64,000 nucleotides of DNA. Source: Candidatus Binatia bacterium. GTDB lineage: Bacteria; Vulcanimicrobiota; Vulcanimicrobiia; Vulcanimicrobiales; Vulcanimicrobiaceae. Location: positions 568,501 through 632,500 of the forward strand of contig DATKHY010000003.1 of assembly GCA_035544215.1 (NCBI GenBank), read 5' to 3'. The position numbers and the translations under genes are program-made. Shown here one piece after another: positions 8,715-18,261 of the stretch (the first letter of the stretch is position 1; each line of letters starts with the position of its first letter). Under the pieces are notes generated by a model. It made no database searches, was not told the DNA's origin, and was given only the letters and a program-made list of their open reading frames with translations.

Positions 8715-10046
8715 CTACGGGTAGAGAACCCGCAATCCCAGGCCCGCGAACGGGCCGTTGTAGGTGCGGTTGATCGGGGCGTTTTGCTTGTTCGACCAGT
8801 TGTCGCCCATCCAGCCGGCCTCGATGAAGACCGGGCTGTTGCCGATCACGTAGTCGACGCCGACTTGGTACTTCAGGATGTTATACGCGAGCGGTAGGTT
8901 CACCGTGATCGTTCCGCCGCCCGGCGTGTTGTGGGCGAAACTTCCGTTGCCCTTGACGTTCGGGTAGTACCACACGCTGCCGAAGAACGACAGCGCCTGG
9001 TTGAGATCCGGCAGCTTCTCGCCGCCGAAACCCACCGCGTTCATGTTCGGGTAGCCGTAGCCGTTCGAGACCCACATGTAGCCGACGCCGATGTAGACGC
9101 GCGGCTGCAGGACCCGCACGGCGAACCGCGCGTCAACGTCCTGATCGTACAGGTTGCTGGTCGTCGTTACTGGCGAGCTGCCGTTTCCACCGACGACCGT
9201 CACGTAGCAGTTTGGCTGCGGCACGCTGTTTATCGTCGTGCAGTTATGCGGATACGGCCAGCGCTCGTAGGAGCCCTCGAGCATGAACGGGATGCTCCCG
9301 AGGCTGAACTCGCCTCCGCCGCGCACGGCGTATCCGCCGTTGCCGCCGTTGGCGTGGCTTCCCGCATTGAATTCGTTGTAGACCTGTGGCGAGAAGATGT
9401 AGTCGCCGGCTACGAACGCTTCGCCCCGAAGCGGGTGCGGAGTCGGAGGTGGCGGCGGTGGCGGCGGCGGAGCGGGGGGCGGCGGTGGTGCCGGGCTCGG
9501 CGGCGGCGTCGCCGGGATGTACCGTACGACGACCAAATGCCGGTCCGGAACCCACTGAACGTACGCGCCCATGCCCTCCGAGATCACACGGACGGGAACG
9601 AGAACGACGCCTTGATAAACCATCGGCGGCACGTCCAGCGGACGCGACTCGCCGTTGATTACCACTTCCGGTTTACCAACGGTAACTTTGACCTCGGCGC
9701 CAGGCTTCGACACCGTCGCGGTCTTGCTGCCCGCATCCCACGAAACCGTCGCGCCCATCTGTTCGAACATCGAGCGCAGCGGAATCAACAGCGTGCCGCC
9801 CTTGACGAGTGCCGCCAAGACACGACCCTGTTTGAGGATGTCGGGTTTTGTGTAGACGTGGTGATCGTTATAAAGAATAGGAATCTGGCCGGACGGCGGA
9901 CTTCCGAAGTCTGCCGGCGGCGGCGAGCCTGTCTGCGCAACGCCGTTTCCATTGTTTCCTTGCGTTGCCGACGGAGCTGCGACCGCGTTCAACCCGCACA
10001 GCGCTACAATCAGCGCGGCGAGTACTCCGGTGCTCAGTCGTTTCAC
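8715..10046 (-). CDS. copper amine oxidase N-terminal (stalk) domain protein with beta-rich C-terminus
   Basis: The 443-residue exported protein starts with a signal peptide ending near AVAAPS. A stalk-type domain follows (about residues 55-175), with the hallmark GGTLLIPLRSMFEQMGATVSW and GVVLVPVRVISEGMGAYVQW repeats. Next is a pure proline/alanine linker (about 184-208), then a domain of about 230 residues rich in aromatic and glycine beta-strands that looks like an outer-membrane or surface beta-barrel (inference). The GTG start has a strong AAGGAGG Shine-Dalgarno. There is no catalytic amine-oxidase domain. It sits inside the split alpha operon and has its own terminator. Confidence 0.72.
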   Translation of the reverse strand: MKRLSTGVLAALIVALCGLNAVAAPSATQGNNGNGVAQTGSPPPADFGSPPSGQIPILYNDHHVYTKPDILKQGRVLAALVKGGTLLIPLRSMFEQMGATVSWDAGSKTATVSKPGAEVKVTVGKPEVVINGESRPLDVPPMVYQGVVLVPVRVISEGMGAYVQWVPDRHLVVVRYIPATPPPSPAPPPPPAPPPPPPPPPTPHPLRGEAFVAGDYIFSPQVYNEFNAGSHANGGNGGYAVRGGGEFSLGSIPFMLEGSYERWPYPHNCTTINSVPQPNCYVTVVGGNGSSPVTTTSNLYDQDVDARFAVRVLQPRVYIGVGYMWVSNGYGYPNMNAVGFGGEKLPDLNQALSFFGSVWYYPNVKGNGSFAHNTPGGGTITVNLPLAYNILKYQVGVDYVIGNSPVFIEAGWMGDNWSNKQNAPINRTYNGPFAGLGLRVLYP

Positions 10047-10160
10047 GAGAATGCCTCCTTATGGAACAACTCTAAACTGGCGGCGAGTTCGCTCCTCGCC
10101 AGCCTTGCAATACGAGCGGACGCCTGAAACGTTCCTGCTCGCACAAAGACACGATACCCG

Positions 10161-11369
10161 TTATTCCCCTATCGCGCAACGAGATAAACGCCACAGCCAG
10201 GCGATTCCTACCAAAGTCTCACCAAGCGCCAGGCCGAACGCCACTCGGGGGGCGTCGGGGCCGAGCGTCAGATGCAGCAGCTGCAGGACGAGCCCGGTGA
10301 ACCCGGGCGCCACGATCTGCGGCAGGACGACGGCGAGGTTCCAGATTCCCATGGCCGCTGCCATGGCGCCGGGCGGGAGAACCCGGCACGCGATGGCCCA
10401 ATCGGCCACCAGAAAGACGCCCCACCCCAGGCCAGCCAGCAGCGTGGCCGCGGCCACGCCTGCAGTCGCGTGGGAGGCGATGAAGACCGCTAATCCGGCG
10501 ATGAAGCCGGCTGCGCCCAGCGTCGCGACGAGCCGTTTGTCGACGCGATCGGTCGGGCGCGCCGCCAGTCGTGCACCGACCGCTCCGAGGACCGTAAAGG
10601 CTACGATCAGGATCCCGGTCTCCCGGCTCGCGTCTCTCAACCCCGCGACGCCGAGAACGTCCGTAACATAGAACAGCAGATAGCCAAGGAGCGTGTAGAA
10701 GCCGACGTACACGAGCGCGCGCGAGATGAAGAGGTCCACGAACGGCCGCGTGACGCGAAACGGGGGTCGCGCCTCGCCAGGGGCATCGAGCAGCGGCAGG
10801 CGCGCCGCGTGTGACACCGTGACGGCGCAAGTCGCCAGCAGGAGGCCGCCCAGCGACGCGCTGAGCACGCGCGCGTTCGTTAAAAGGGCTGCCAGCAGCG
10901 CGCCTACCGCGTTACCGATTCCCTGCAACGCCGCCATCCAGGATGACGCCCCGCCGATGCGCACGCGCTCGACGAAGTCGGGAATGATCGCCTGGTACGG
11001 CCCGATCGCGACGTTGAGGGCGGCCTGCAGAAGGATGAACGCGAGCGTCAGCGCCGCGAACGTGCGGGCGTCGTAGAATAACGCGAGCGCGGCGGCCCCG
11101 CCGAGCGCCCCGACGACGTAGAACTCAATGCGTCGGCTCTGCCGGCGGCGGCGCGCGTCCGACCAGAACCCGATCGCGACCTGCGTGATCGCGGCCACGA
11201 GCGCGCCGGTCGTCGCGAGCCGGCTGTATGCGATGAGCGCGTCGGCGGGGACGAGCTCTTTCGAGCGAGCCTGCAGGGAGATCCCCAGCAGCGCGCCCCA
11301 CACGGCCTGCACGCCAAGCCAGAAGAGCGCGAGCGCGAGCGGGTTAGCCGTGCGCGCACGCATAGCCAT
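10161..11369 (-). CDS. major facilitator superfamily transporter
   Basis: The 402-residue membrane protein has about 12 hydrophobic segments. A basic cytoplasmic loop after the second or third helix (SDARRRRQSRR) matches the MFS A-motif position. It resembles the sugar/cation-type MFS permeases (MFS_2-like), but the substrate cannot be assigned. Its start overlaps the end of the upstream nucleotidyltransferase gene by 26 bp, so both are translationally linked and probably read from the rpsM side. Confidence 0.75.
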   Translation of the reverse strand: MAMRARTANPLALALFWLGVQAVWGALLGISLQARSKELVPADALIAYSRLATTGALVAAITQVAIGFWSDARRRRQSRRIEFYVVGALGGAAALALFYDARTFAALTLAFILLQAALNVAIGPYQAIIPDFVERVRIGGASSWMAALQGIGNAVGALLAALLTNARVLSASLGGLLLATCAVTVSHAARLPLLDAPGEARPPFRVTRPFVDLFISRALVYVGFYTLLGYLLFYVTDVLGVAGLRDASRETGILIVAFTVLGAVGARLAARPTDRVDKRLVATLGAAGFIAGLAVFIASHATAGVAAATLLAGLGWGVFLVADWAIACRVLPPGAMAAAMGIWNLAVVLPQIVAPGFTGLVLQLLHLTLGPDAPRVAFGLALGETLVGIAWLWRLSRCAIGE

Positions 11370-12081
11370 ACTCAGCGAAGGTGTCCACGTCGTAGGCGAG
11401 CTCGGCCGCGCAGCCCCGAACCGCGCGCGCCGGCATCTGCAAGACGCGGACCGCCAGCGCCTCGAGATCCGCCACGCTCAGGCGGCGCAGTAGGAAACGG
11501 ATCAACACGACCGGGCTCACGAGGCCCGCCATCTGCCACGGCCGCTTGCGCGCGTCGAAGAAGCGCGCCGCGATCGCCGCGACGCGTTGCGTGCTTCCCG
11601 CGGGAAGTAGGAACACGCCGCCGTTCACGACGCGCTCGCCGGCCAGCGTGATGCCGTAGGATGGCGGCGCATCCGGAAAACGCAGCTGAAAATCGGGGAA
11701 CTCCGCGAGCGCGATGGCCAGCGCTCCGGAAGGGACGCGGGCGGCGAAAGTTTCGATCGCCCCGGGCGTCACGTAGGGCAGATCGCTGGTCGCGTAGAGC
11801 AACGTTTCGCCGTCGTCGGGCCAGGCGCGCAGCGCGCGCAGCAGGTTCTCGCTTCCGGAAACGCTTTCGTCGACGAACCGGTCGATCTGCGCGCCGCACG
11901 CCGCGCGCACCTCGTCGCCCCCGACCACTGCGATGCGGGCGGCGCCCGTCGCACGTAACGCCGCAATCATGCGCGACAGCATCGTCTGCCCGCGCACGGG
12001 CGCCAGCGCCTTCACGCGCGTGCCCGCCGCCTCCGCGAAGGGACCGTCGATCCGGCCGCCGGCGGTGATCACCGCTTTCAC
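11344..12081 (-). CDS. MobA-like NTP transferase
   Basis: The 245-residue protein begins MKAVITAGGRIDGPF, a variant of the nucleotidyltransferase glycine-rich loop. It has the TSDLPYVTPGAIETF segment expected around the catalytic Asp of MobA-like/GlmU-like NTP transferases, and a K in the TRVKALAPV element. Such enzymes join NTP to a sugar phosphate, molybdopterin or similar acceptor. The acceptor is not identifiable here. It starts 7 bp after the rpsM stop and overlaps the MFS gene, so it is an insertion in the alpha operon. Confidence 0.7.
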   Translation of the reverse strand: MKAVITAGGRIDGPFAEAAGTRVKALAPVRGQTMLSRMIAALRATGAARIAVVGGDEVRAACGAQIDRFVDESVSGSENLLRALRAWPDDGETLLYATSDLPYVTPGAIETFAARVPSGALAIALAEFPDFQLRFPDAPPSYGITLAGERVVNGGVFLLPAGSTQRVAAIAARFFDARKRPWQMAGLVSPVVLIRFLLRRLSVADLEALAVRVLQMPARAVRGCAAELAYDVDTFAEYGYACAHG

Positions 12082-12088
12082 GCGGCGG

Positions 12089-12475
12089 CTATTTCTTGGC
12101 GACCGTCTTTTTCTTGCCGGCTACAGTACGCTTGGGTCCCTTGCGCGTGCGCGCGTTGGTCTTGGTGCGCTGGCCGCGCACGGGCAGGCCGCGCCGGTGG
12201 CGCAGCCCACGATAGCATCCGATGTCCATGAGGCGCTTGATGTTGCCCTGCACCTCGCGCCGGAGGTCGCCCTCGACGCGCAACTGCAGCGAATCGATCG
12301 CGTCGCGCAGCTTCTTCTCGTCCTCTTCGGTCATCGCTTTCACGCGCACGTTCGGGTCGACTCCGGCGTGCTGCAGCAACTTGCGCGCAGACGTCGCGCC
12401 GATTCCGTAGATGTACGTCAGCGCGACTTCCACGCGCTTCTCACGCGGCAGATCGATACCAGCAATACGAGCCAT
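12089..12475 (-). CDS. rpsM: 30S ribosomal protein S13
   Basis: The 128-residue product starts [26 protein letters not shown] and ends with the [21 protein letters not shown] tail, full-length S13. I chose the ATG at 12475, preceded by AAGGAAC; the TTG one codon upstream is less likely. S13 contacts L5 across the subunit interface. It follows rpmJ as usual but is followed by a nucleotidyltransferase instead of rpsK. Confidence 0.97.
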   Translation of the reverse strand: MARIAGIDLPREKRVEVALTYIYGIGATSARKLLQHAGVDPNVRVKAMTEEDEKKLRDAIDSLQLRVEGDLRREVQGNIKRLMDIGCYRGLRHRRGLPVRGQRTKTNARTRKGPKRTVAGKKKTVAKK

Positions 12476-12490
12476 CAAAAATGTTCCTTC

Positions 12491-12607
12491 TTAACCCTGA
12501 ACCTGCTTATGTTTTGGATTGACCTCACAGATCACCCGCACCCGGCCGTGCCGGCGAATGATCTTACACTTTTCACAAATTTTCTTTACTGACGGTCTGA
12601 CTTTCAT
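12491..12607 (-). CDS. rpmJ: 50S ribosomal protein L36
   Basis: A 38-residue ORF found by reading the gap between infA and rpsM. It begins [14 protein letters not shown] and ends [10 protein letters not shown]11, C14, C27 and H33 form the zinc ribbon of the C+ type L36. It starts 6 bp after infA and lies upstream of rpsM, the normal position. Confidence 0.96.
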   Translation of the reverse strand: MKVRPSVKKICEKCKIIRRHGRVRVICEVNPKHKQVQG

Positions 12608-12613
12608 ATTCTT

Positions 12614-12904
12614 CTACTTATAGCGATAGGTTATTCGGCCGTGGGTTAGGTCGTACGGCGAGAGCTCTACGAGGACGCGATCACCAGGCAGAATTCGGAT
12701 GAAATTCATCCGGATCTTTCCGGAAACGTGCGCCAGGACGCGATGCCCGTTCGTTAGCTCGACGCGGAACATCGCGTTAGGCAGGGGTTCGACGATCGTC
12801 CCCTCGACCTCGATCGCCTCTTCCTTGGGCGTCGCGGTCTTGGCGGCTTTCTCGGCGGACGCCTTTTTGGCCCGCGCCGGGCGTCCGCCTCGCCGGCGGG
12901 CCAT
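12614..12904 (-). CDS. infA: translation initiation factor IF-1 with basic N-terminal extension
   Basis: The IF-1 core (residues 28-96) is complete: [20 protein letters not shown], the [20 protein letters not shown] segment and the [12 protein letters not shown] end. The first 27 residues are an extra Arg/Lys/Ala-rich tail. IF-1 is normally about 72 residues; this one is 96. No in-frame start codon lies between the ATG and the core, so the extension is probably real. The ATG directly abuts the TAA of map. Confidence 0.94.
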   Translation of the reverse strand: MARRRGGRPARAKKASAEKAAKTATPKEEAIEVEGTIVEPLPNAMFRVELTNGHRVLAHVSGKIRMNFIRILPGDRVLVELSPYDLTHGRITYRYK

Positions 12905-13708
12905 TTAGGCAATCGCCGCCCGCGCGGGACGGTAGCGTTCGATCTCCGGGCGTTCCGCATAGTCGCGCAGGGTAAGGATCTTGGGCCCGTCCTTGGTCAC
13001 CGCGATCGTGTGCTCGAAATGCGCTGCGAGTTTACCATCTGCCGTCACGACTGTCCAGCCGTCGTTGAGGATGCGAATCCGCGGGCCCCCCTGCGTGATC
13101 ATCGGCTCGATGGCCAGCACCAAACCCGCGCGGAGCTCCATCCCCGTGCCGTACTCGCCGTAGTTGGGCACCTGCGGCTCCTCGTGCATCGAGCGGCCCA
13201 CGCCGTGGCCGACCAGCTCGCGCACCACGCCATAGCCGTGGCTCTCGGCGTGGGCCTGGATGGCGGCGCCGATGTCGCCGAGCCGTTTGCCGCACTCCAT
13301 CTGCGCGATGCCGATGGTCAGGCATTCCTGGGTGACGTCGAGGAGGCGCTGCGCCTGCGGGGAGATCGTGCCCACCGCGACGGTGACGGCGCTGTCGCTT
13401 ACGTAGCCCTCGAGCGTAGTCCCGATGTCGATCGACAGCAAGTCGCCCTCTCGCAAGACGCGCGACCCCGGAATTCCGTGCACGACCTCGTCGTTGACCG
13501 ATGCACAGATCGACGCCGGAAAGCCGTTATAGCCCTTGAAGGTCGGCTCGCCGCCCGCCCGGCGAATTTGCTCCTCGGCCATGCCGTCCAGCTCGCTGGT
13601 CGAGATGCCGGGACGCACCGCCTTCATCAGCGCGGTCAGCACGGTCGAGGTGATCTTCCCGCTGCGCCGCATCAGCTCGATCTCGCGCGAGGATTTCAGC
13701 GTGATCAT
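12905..13708 (-). CDS. map: type I methionine aminopeptidase
   Basis: The 267-residue enzyme carries all five metal ligands of type I methionine aminopeptidases: D94, D105, H168, E201 and E232, plus H77 in EVVHGIP. It removes the initiator Met from nascent proteins. The stop abuts infA, and the start is 10 bp from the adk stop, as in the conserved secY-adk-map-infA order. Confidence 0.96.
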   Translation of the reverse strand: MITLKSSREIELMRRSGKITSTVLTALMKAVRPGISTSELDGMAEEQIRRAGGEPTFKGYNGFPASICASVNDEVVHGIPGSRVLREGDLLSIDIGTTLEGYVSDSAVTVAVGTISPQAQRLLDVTQECLTIGIAQMECGKRLGDIGAAIQAHAESHGYGVVRELVGHGVGRSMHEEPQVPNYGEYGTGMELRAGLVLAIEPMITQGGPRIRILNDGWTVVTADGKLAAHFEHTIAVTKDGPKILTLRDYAERPEIERYRPARAAIA

Positions 13709-13717
13709 GCGCCCGCC

Positions 13718-14371
13718 CTAAGCGCCCGCGTGCTCGGCGCCGATCGCGCCGGCGATCCGGTCGGCCACGGCGTCCACGCTCGCGAGCGCGTCGACCTCCA
13801 GCAGCTTGCCGTTCTTGCGGTAGTACTCGGCGAGCGGCCGCGTCTGAGCGTCGTACACCTCGAGCCGCTTCGCGACCGTGTCGGCGCGATCGTCTTCGCG
13901 CTGAATCAGCTCGCCGCCGTCCTCGTCGTCGATGCCGGCGACCTTGGGCGGCTTGGTGATCGCGTTATACGTGCGCCCGTTGCGCGGGTTCGTCCAGCGC
14001 GAAGCCAGCCGCTGGATAAGAGCGGCGCGGTCTCCCGAGAAGAGCACGGCAGCGTTGAGCGGCTGACGCCGCCGTACGAGCATCGCGTCGAGCGCCTCCG
14101 CCTGCGCGACGGTGCGCGGAAAGCCGTCCATCACGAAGCCGCTTCCGGTGTGCTCGAGCTCACTCTCGATCATGTGGATCACGAGATCGTCGGGAACGAG
14201 TTCGCCGCGCCGCATGTAGCCCTCGGCCTGCTTCCCGAGCTTCGTATTACGCGCAAGATTCGCGCGCAGGATGTCGCCTGTGGAGATCTGGCGCAGTCCG
14301 AAGCGTTGCTCGAGCAGGCGCGCCTGGGTCCCTTTTCCGGCGCCGGGCGGTCCGAGGAAGACCAACCGCAT
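13718..14371 (-). CDS. adk: adenylate kinase
   Basis: The 217-residue long-form adenylate kinase has the P-loop GPPGAGKGTQA (8-18), the GFVMDGFPRTVAQ segment and a full LID region without the zinc cysteines. It interconverts ATP+AMP and 2 ADP. It lies 18 bp after secY, in the standard position. Confidence 0.96.
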   Translation of the reverse strand: MRLVFLGPPGAGKGTQARLLEQRFGLRQISTGDILRANLARNTKLGKQAEGYMRRGELVPDDLVIHMIESELEHTGSGFVMDGFPRTVAQAEALDAMLVRRRQPLNAAVLFSGDRAALIQRLASRWTNPRNGRTYNAITKPPKVAGIDDEDGGELIQREDDRADTVAKRLEVYDAQTRPLAEYYRKNGKLLEVDALASVDAVADRIAGAIGAEHAGA

Positions 14372-14388
14372 GGTGTTGCGCGCGGCCC

Positions 14389-15711
14389 TTACCGTTTGAT
14401 GAAGCCGCGGTAGTCGCGCATCGCGAGTCGCGCCTCGATCTGCGTGATCGTGTCCAGTGCTACGCCGACGACGATCAGCAGCGAAGTCGAGCCGAGATAG
14501 AAGGTCGTGACCGACAGCCCGCGCTGGACCGCTCCGGGCAGCACGGCGAGCAACCCGAGATAGATCGCGGCGGCGGTGGTGATGCGGATGAGGATCTTGT
14601 TGAGGTAGTCGACCGTCGGCTGTCCCGGGCGAATTCCGGGCACGAAGGCTCCCGTCTTCTTCAGGTTATCGGCCACGTCGCGCGTGTTGAGCACGACGGA
14701 GCTGTAGAAAAACGTGAAGACTACGACCAGCAAGAAGTAGACGATGTTGTAGAGCACGCCGTTGGGAGTGAACCAGACGTTGAGCCAGGCGGAAAAATTC
14801 TGCATCCCGTGCTGGATCGCCGCCCAGATTCCAGTACCGGTAATCGCCTGGCCGCGGCCGAACCACGAGAGCGCCTGCTGGGGCAAGAGCAGGATCGAGA
14901 TCGCGAAGATGATCGAGATCACCCCCGCGTTGTTCAGGCGCAGCGGAATGTACGTGGAGCGCCCGGCAAACATCTTGCGGCCGACGACGCGGCGCGCCTG
15001 CTGCACGGGGACGCGGCGCTGGCCCTGGTAGAGGAACACGATCGAGACGATGATCACGATTGCGATCAGGATGTACAGCACTAGGTTGAGCAGCGATTCC
15101 GCGCCCTGGCTGGCCGAGGCGTAGGTCTGGGAGACGTACTGCGGGTAGCGCAGCACGATGCCGATGAAGATGATCAGCGAGACGCCGTTGCCGATCCCCT
15201 TGTCGCTGATCTGCTCGCCGAGCCACATCAAGAAGAGCGTGCCGCCGACCATCGCGATGATCGCGTAGAGCAGATACCAGGTCGACGTATCGTAGAACAC
15301 GCCCGAGCGCTCCATCGAAATCCCCATGAACGTCGCCTGGATCGTCGCCAACACGATCGTCAGCCAGCGCGTGTACTGGCTGATCTTCTTGCGCCCTTCC
15401 TCGCCGCCTTTCTTAGCCATCTCTTCGAGCTGCGGCAAGACCACCGTCATCAGCTGCATGATGATCGACGCGTTGATGTACGGCGTGATGCCCATCGCGA
15501 TGATGGACAGCTTCTGTAGTGCGCCGCCCGACAGGAAGCCCAGCAGGTTGTAGAACGCGCCGCTTTGCAGCACGCGCTGCCACGCCTCCTGGTTCACGTT
15601 CGGAAGCTGCACGTGGATCATGAACACGAACCACGCGAACGCGAAGAACACGAACAGAATGCGCTGACGGATTTCCGGGACGAGCACCGCGGCTCGCAGG
15701 TTGTCAAACAT
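14389..15711 (-). CDS. secY: preprotein translocase subunit SecY
   Basis: The 440-residue SecY has ten hydrophobic helices, with LSGGALQKLSIIAMGITPYINASII in the plug/TM2 region and GIRPGQPTVDYLNKILIRIT in the last loops. It forms the protein-conducting channel with SecE and SecG. It begins 3 bp after the rplO stop, so it is tightly coupled to the ribosomal-protein operon. Confidence 0.97.
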   Translation of the reverse strand: MFDNLRAAVLVPEIRQRILFVFFAFAWFVFMIHVQLPNVNQEAWQRVLQSGAFYNLLGFLSGGALQKLSIIAMGITPYINASIIMQLMTVVLPQLEEMAKKGGEEGRKKISQYTRWLTIVLATIQATFMGISMERSGVFYDTSTWYLLYAIIAMVGGTLFLMWLGEQISDKGIGNGVSLIIFIGIVLRYPQYVSQTYASASQGAESLLNLVLYILIAIVIIVSIVFLYQGQRRVPVQQARRVVGRKMFAGRSTYIPLRLNNAGVISIIFAISILLLPQQALSWFGRGQAITGTGIWAAIQHGMQNFSAWLNVWFTPNGVLYNIVYFLLVVVFTFFYSSVVLNTRDVADNLKKTGAFVPGIRPGQPTVDYLNKILIRITTAAAIYLGLLAVLPGAVQRGLSVTTFYLGSTSLLIVVGVALDTITQIEARLAMRDYRGFIKR

Positions 15712-15714
15712 AAA

Positions 15715-16212
15715 TTAGTTTGATGCCAGGTCTTCGAGCTGGGCGCCGGCGGCCGAGAGTGCTTCGCGGGCTTTCTTCGAGAAGAACACGTCGCGCAGGC
15801 GCAGGCCCGCGGGGAGCGCGGCGTCGGACTCGGCGCCGAGAATTTTGACGCCGTCGAGGATCGCCTTCACGAGCCCGTAGTCGCGGAGCGACTCGGGCGT
15901 GATCTCGACGGCCGGATCCCAGTGCGCGAGCTGACGCAGGTTCACGACGGCGAACCGCGTGCCGAAGTGTCCGGTGTCGCGGGCCTTCTGCGAGTAGCCG
16001 CGCCCGTGCGGAAGCCGCCGCGACCAGGCGGTTTGACCGCCTTCGAACGCGGGTCCCTTGCCGCCGCCGGAGCGCACGGTTTGGCCCTTCCCGCCCTCGC
16101 CGCCGGTCTTCACCATGCCCGATCCGTGGCCGCGGCCGATGCGCTGCCGCTTGGGCCGGCTTCCGGGTGCGGGTTTGAGGTCACCGAGTTTGAGGAGCTG
16201 CTTCTCTGCCAT
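15715..16212 (-). CDS. rplO: 50S ribosomal protein L15
   Basis: The 165-residue L15 starts with LGDLKPAPGSRPKRQRIGRG and contains the glycine-rich GGEGGKGQTVRSGGGKGPAF stretch. It has a C-terminal extension relative to the usual 145 residues. It follows rpsE with only 2 bp between, so no rpmD lies between them. Confidence 0.96.
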   Translation of the reverse strand: MAEKQLLKLGDLKPAPGSRPKRQRIGRGHGSGMVKTGGEGGKGQTVRSGGGKGPAFEGGQTAWSRRLPHGRGYSQKARDTGHFGTRFAVVNLRQLAHWDPAVEITPESLRDYGLVKAILDGVKILGAESDAALPAGLRLRDVFFSKKAREALSAAGAQLEDLASN

Positions 16213-16214
16213 GT

Positions 16215-16739
16215 CTATGCCGTCTCACCCGTAGCAGTGTAAAGTTCCTTAACCGTTTTGCCTCGCATCGCCGCCACCTGTTCTGCCGTGCGCAGCGACC
16301 GCAGCGCCGAAACCGTCGCCATCACGACGTTAATCGGATTGGTCGTTCCGAGGCACTTCGTGAGGATGTCGTGGATGCCGGCCAGCTCGAGCACTGCGCG
16401 CATCGATCCGCCGGCGATCACACCGGTGCCGGGAGCCGCGGGCTTGAGCAACACGGTCGCGGCGCCGACCTCGTGACGCACCTCGTGCGGAATCGTCTTT
16501 TCGACCATCGCGACGGTAACCAGACTCTTGCGAGCCTGCTCGACGGCCTTGCGAATCGCCTCGGGCACCTCGCCGGCCTTGCCGATCGCAAAGCCGACCT
16601 TGCCCTTGCGGTCGCCGACGACCACGAGCGCGCTGAAGCTGAAGCGCTTGCCGCCCTTGACGACCTTGGCGACGCGATTGACGCGCACCACGGTCTCTTC
16701 CAATCCGCTCGAATCGCGTTCACGGCCACGGTACTGCAT
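16215..16739 (-). CDS. rpsE: 30S ribosomal protein S5
   Basis: The 174-residue S5 contains the double-stranded RNA-binding domain ([20 protein letters not shown]) and the C-terminal [19 protein letters not shown] segment. S5 contributes to translational fidelity and helicase activity at the mRNA entry. Its start overlaps the rplR stop by one base. Confidence 0.97.
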   Translation of the reverse strand: MQYRGRERDSSGLEETVVRVNRVAKVVKGGKRFSFSALVVVGDRKGKVGFAIGKAGEVPEAIRKAVEQARKSLVTVAMVEKTIPHEVRHEVGAATVLLKPAAPGTGVIAGGSMRAVLELAGIHDILTKCLGTTNPINVVMATVSALRSLRTAEQVAAMRGKTVKELYTATGETA

Positions 16740-17095
16740 CAGAACGTCAACCCCGCTTCGCGCGCGGCGTCCGCGAGGGCACGCACGCGGCCGTGATACT
16801 TATAGCCGCCGCGATCGAACACGACTTGCGAGATGCCCGCCGCCTTGGCCTTCGCAGCGATTGCCGAGCCGATGGCCGCAGCTGCGACGAGGTTCGTGCG
16901 CGACGCCAGATCGGCCGCGAGCGACTTGTCGCGCGTCGACGCCACCGCGAGCGTGTGTCCCTTCGCATCGTCCACCAGCAACGCGTAGATGTGGTGCAGC
17001 GACCGGCGCACGCAGAGGCGCGGCCGTTCCTGCGTTCCGGCGACTTTCTTGCGCAGCCGAGCGTGACGCGCGACCCGCGCTTGCGCCTTATCCAC
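16739..17095 (-). CDS. rplR: 50S ribosomal protein L18
   Basis: The 118-residue L18 has the basic N-terminus and [20 protein letters not shown] core, and ends with [20 protein letters not shown]. It binds 5S rRNA. It overlaps rplF by one base. Confidence 0.97.
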   Translation of the reverse strand: MDKAQARVARHARLRKKVAGTQERPRLCVRRSLHHIYALLVDDAKGHTLAVASTRDKSLAADLASRTNLVAAAAIGSAIAAKAKAAGISQVVFDRGGYKYHGRVRALADAAREAGLTF

Positions 17096-17646
17096 TACTT
17101 CTTGGCCGCCTTTCCGGCCTTGCCGAGCTTCTTGCGAATGCGCTCGCCCTCATATCGTATGCCCTTGCCTTTGTACGGCTCCGGTTTGCGCAGCCGCCGA
17201 ATCTCCGCGGCCACCTGGCCCACGGCCTGTTTGTCGATCCCCTCGACGTGGATCTTGGTCTGGCCCTCGACGGTGAGCGCTACGCCCTTGGGCGCCGTAA
17301 ACGCCACGGGATGCGAGAAACCCAGACTCAAGTTGAGCCGCTCACCCGACTTCGCGACGCGATAGCCGACGCCGCTGATCTCCAGGCTCTTGCGAAACCC
17401 CTTGCTTACGCCTTCGACCATGTTCGCGATCAGCGTTCGCGTGAGGCCGTGCGCGCTGCGATGCTGCTTCGCGTCGCCCTTGCGATCGACGATCACCTTG
17501 CCATCGTCCAGGCGCACCTCGACCACATCCGTGAGGATACGCTGGCGCAGCTCTCCCTTCGGCCCCTTGACGAGCACTTCGCCGGACTCGACCTTAACGT
17601 CGACGCCCGACGGCACCGTCACCGGCAGCTTGCCTATGCGCGACAC
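17095..17646 (-). CDS. rplF: 50S ribosomal protein L6
   Basis: The 183-residue L6 starts [20 protein letters not shown] and contains the [20 protein letters not shown] segment and the C-terminal [19 protein letters not shown] motif. It is full length, at the base of the L7/L12 stalk near the GTPase centre. Confidence 0.97.
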   Translation of the reverse strand: MSRIGKLPVTVPSGVDVKVESGEVLVKGPKGELRQRILTDVVEVRLDDGKVIVDRKGDAKQHRSAHGLTRTLIANMVEGVSKGFRKSLEISGVGYRVAKSGERLNLSLGFSHPVAFTAPKGVALTVEGQTKIHVEGIDKQAVGQVAAEIRRLRKPEPYKGKGIRYEGERIRKKLGKAGKAAKK

Positions 17647-17658
17647 GGTCGGACTCCC

Positions 17659-18057
17659 TTACCAAACGTACGCAAGGACCTCTCCTCCGATGCCGCGCTT
17701 GTGCGCCCTCTTGCCCGACATGATTCCCTGCGGCGTCGACATGATGACCAAACCGAGGCCGCCGAGCACGCGAGGAATCTCGGTCTTGCCCGTGTAGACG
17801 CGGAGTCCTGGGCGCGAGATGCGCCGCAGGCCCGTGATGATCTTCTCCTTCTCGGGGCCGTAACGCAGCTGAATGCGGATCGTCCCCTGCGGGCCCTCCG
17901 CGAGCCGCTCGAAGCTCTCGATGAAGCCCTCGTCTTGGAGAATCTTCGCGATCGCCTGTTTCGTACGCGACGCCGGCATATCCACCGTCTTGTGGTTCGC
18001 GGTGTTCGCGTTGCGAATGCGCGTGAGCATATCGGCGATCGGATCGGTTACTGACAT
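17659..18057 (-). CDS. rpsH: 30S ribosomal protein S8
   Basis: The 132-residue S8 starts [20 protein letters not shown] and ends [20 protein letters not shown] plus GGEVLAYVW, all hallmark segments. S8 binds 16S helix 21 and regulates the spc operon in other bacteria. Confidence 0.97.
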   Translation of the reverse strand: MSVTDPIADMLTRIRNANTANHKTVDMPASRTKQAIAKILQDEGFIESFERLAEGPQGTIRIQLRYGPEKEKIITGLRRISRPGLRVYTGKTEIPRVLGGLGLVIMSTPQGIMSGKRAHKRGIGGEVLAYVW

Positions 18058-18070
18058 CTGCTCCTCTCCC

Positions 18071-18256
18071 TCACCACGACGCCTTCGTTACGCCCGGCAC
18101 GACGCCGGCATGCGCGTTCTCGCGAAAGCAGATGCGGCACATCGCAAACTTTCGCAGATAGCCGCGCGGACGCCCGCAGACCCTGCACCGGTTGTGGCGC
18201 CGCACTGGGAACTTCGGCGCGCGACGCGACTTGATGATCAAACTCGTCTTTGCCAT
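18071..18256 (-). CDS. rpsN: 30S ribosomal protein S14, type Z
   Basis: The 61-residue S14 is the short zinc-binding form, with C24, C27, C40 and C43 (CRVC...CRIC). It ends with the typical [11 protein letters not shown]. It lies between rplE and rpsH in the normal order. Confidence 0.97.
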   Translation of the reverse strand: MAKTSLIIKSRRAPKFPVRRHNRCRVCGRPRGYLRKFAMCRICFRENAHAGVVPGVTKASW

Positions 18257-18261
18257 TAAAT

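Noticed and set aside
13010-14413. 467-residue + strand ORF
   Set aside because: Antisense to map and adk, both complete with catalytic residues. No start signal or domain seen.
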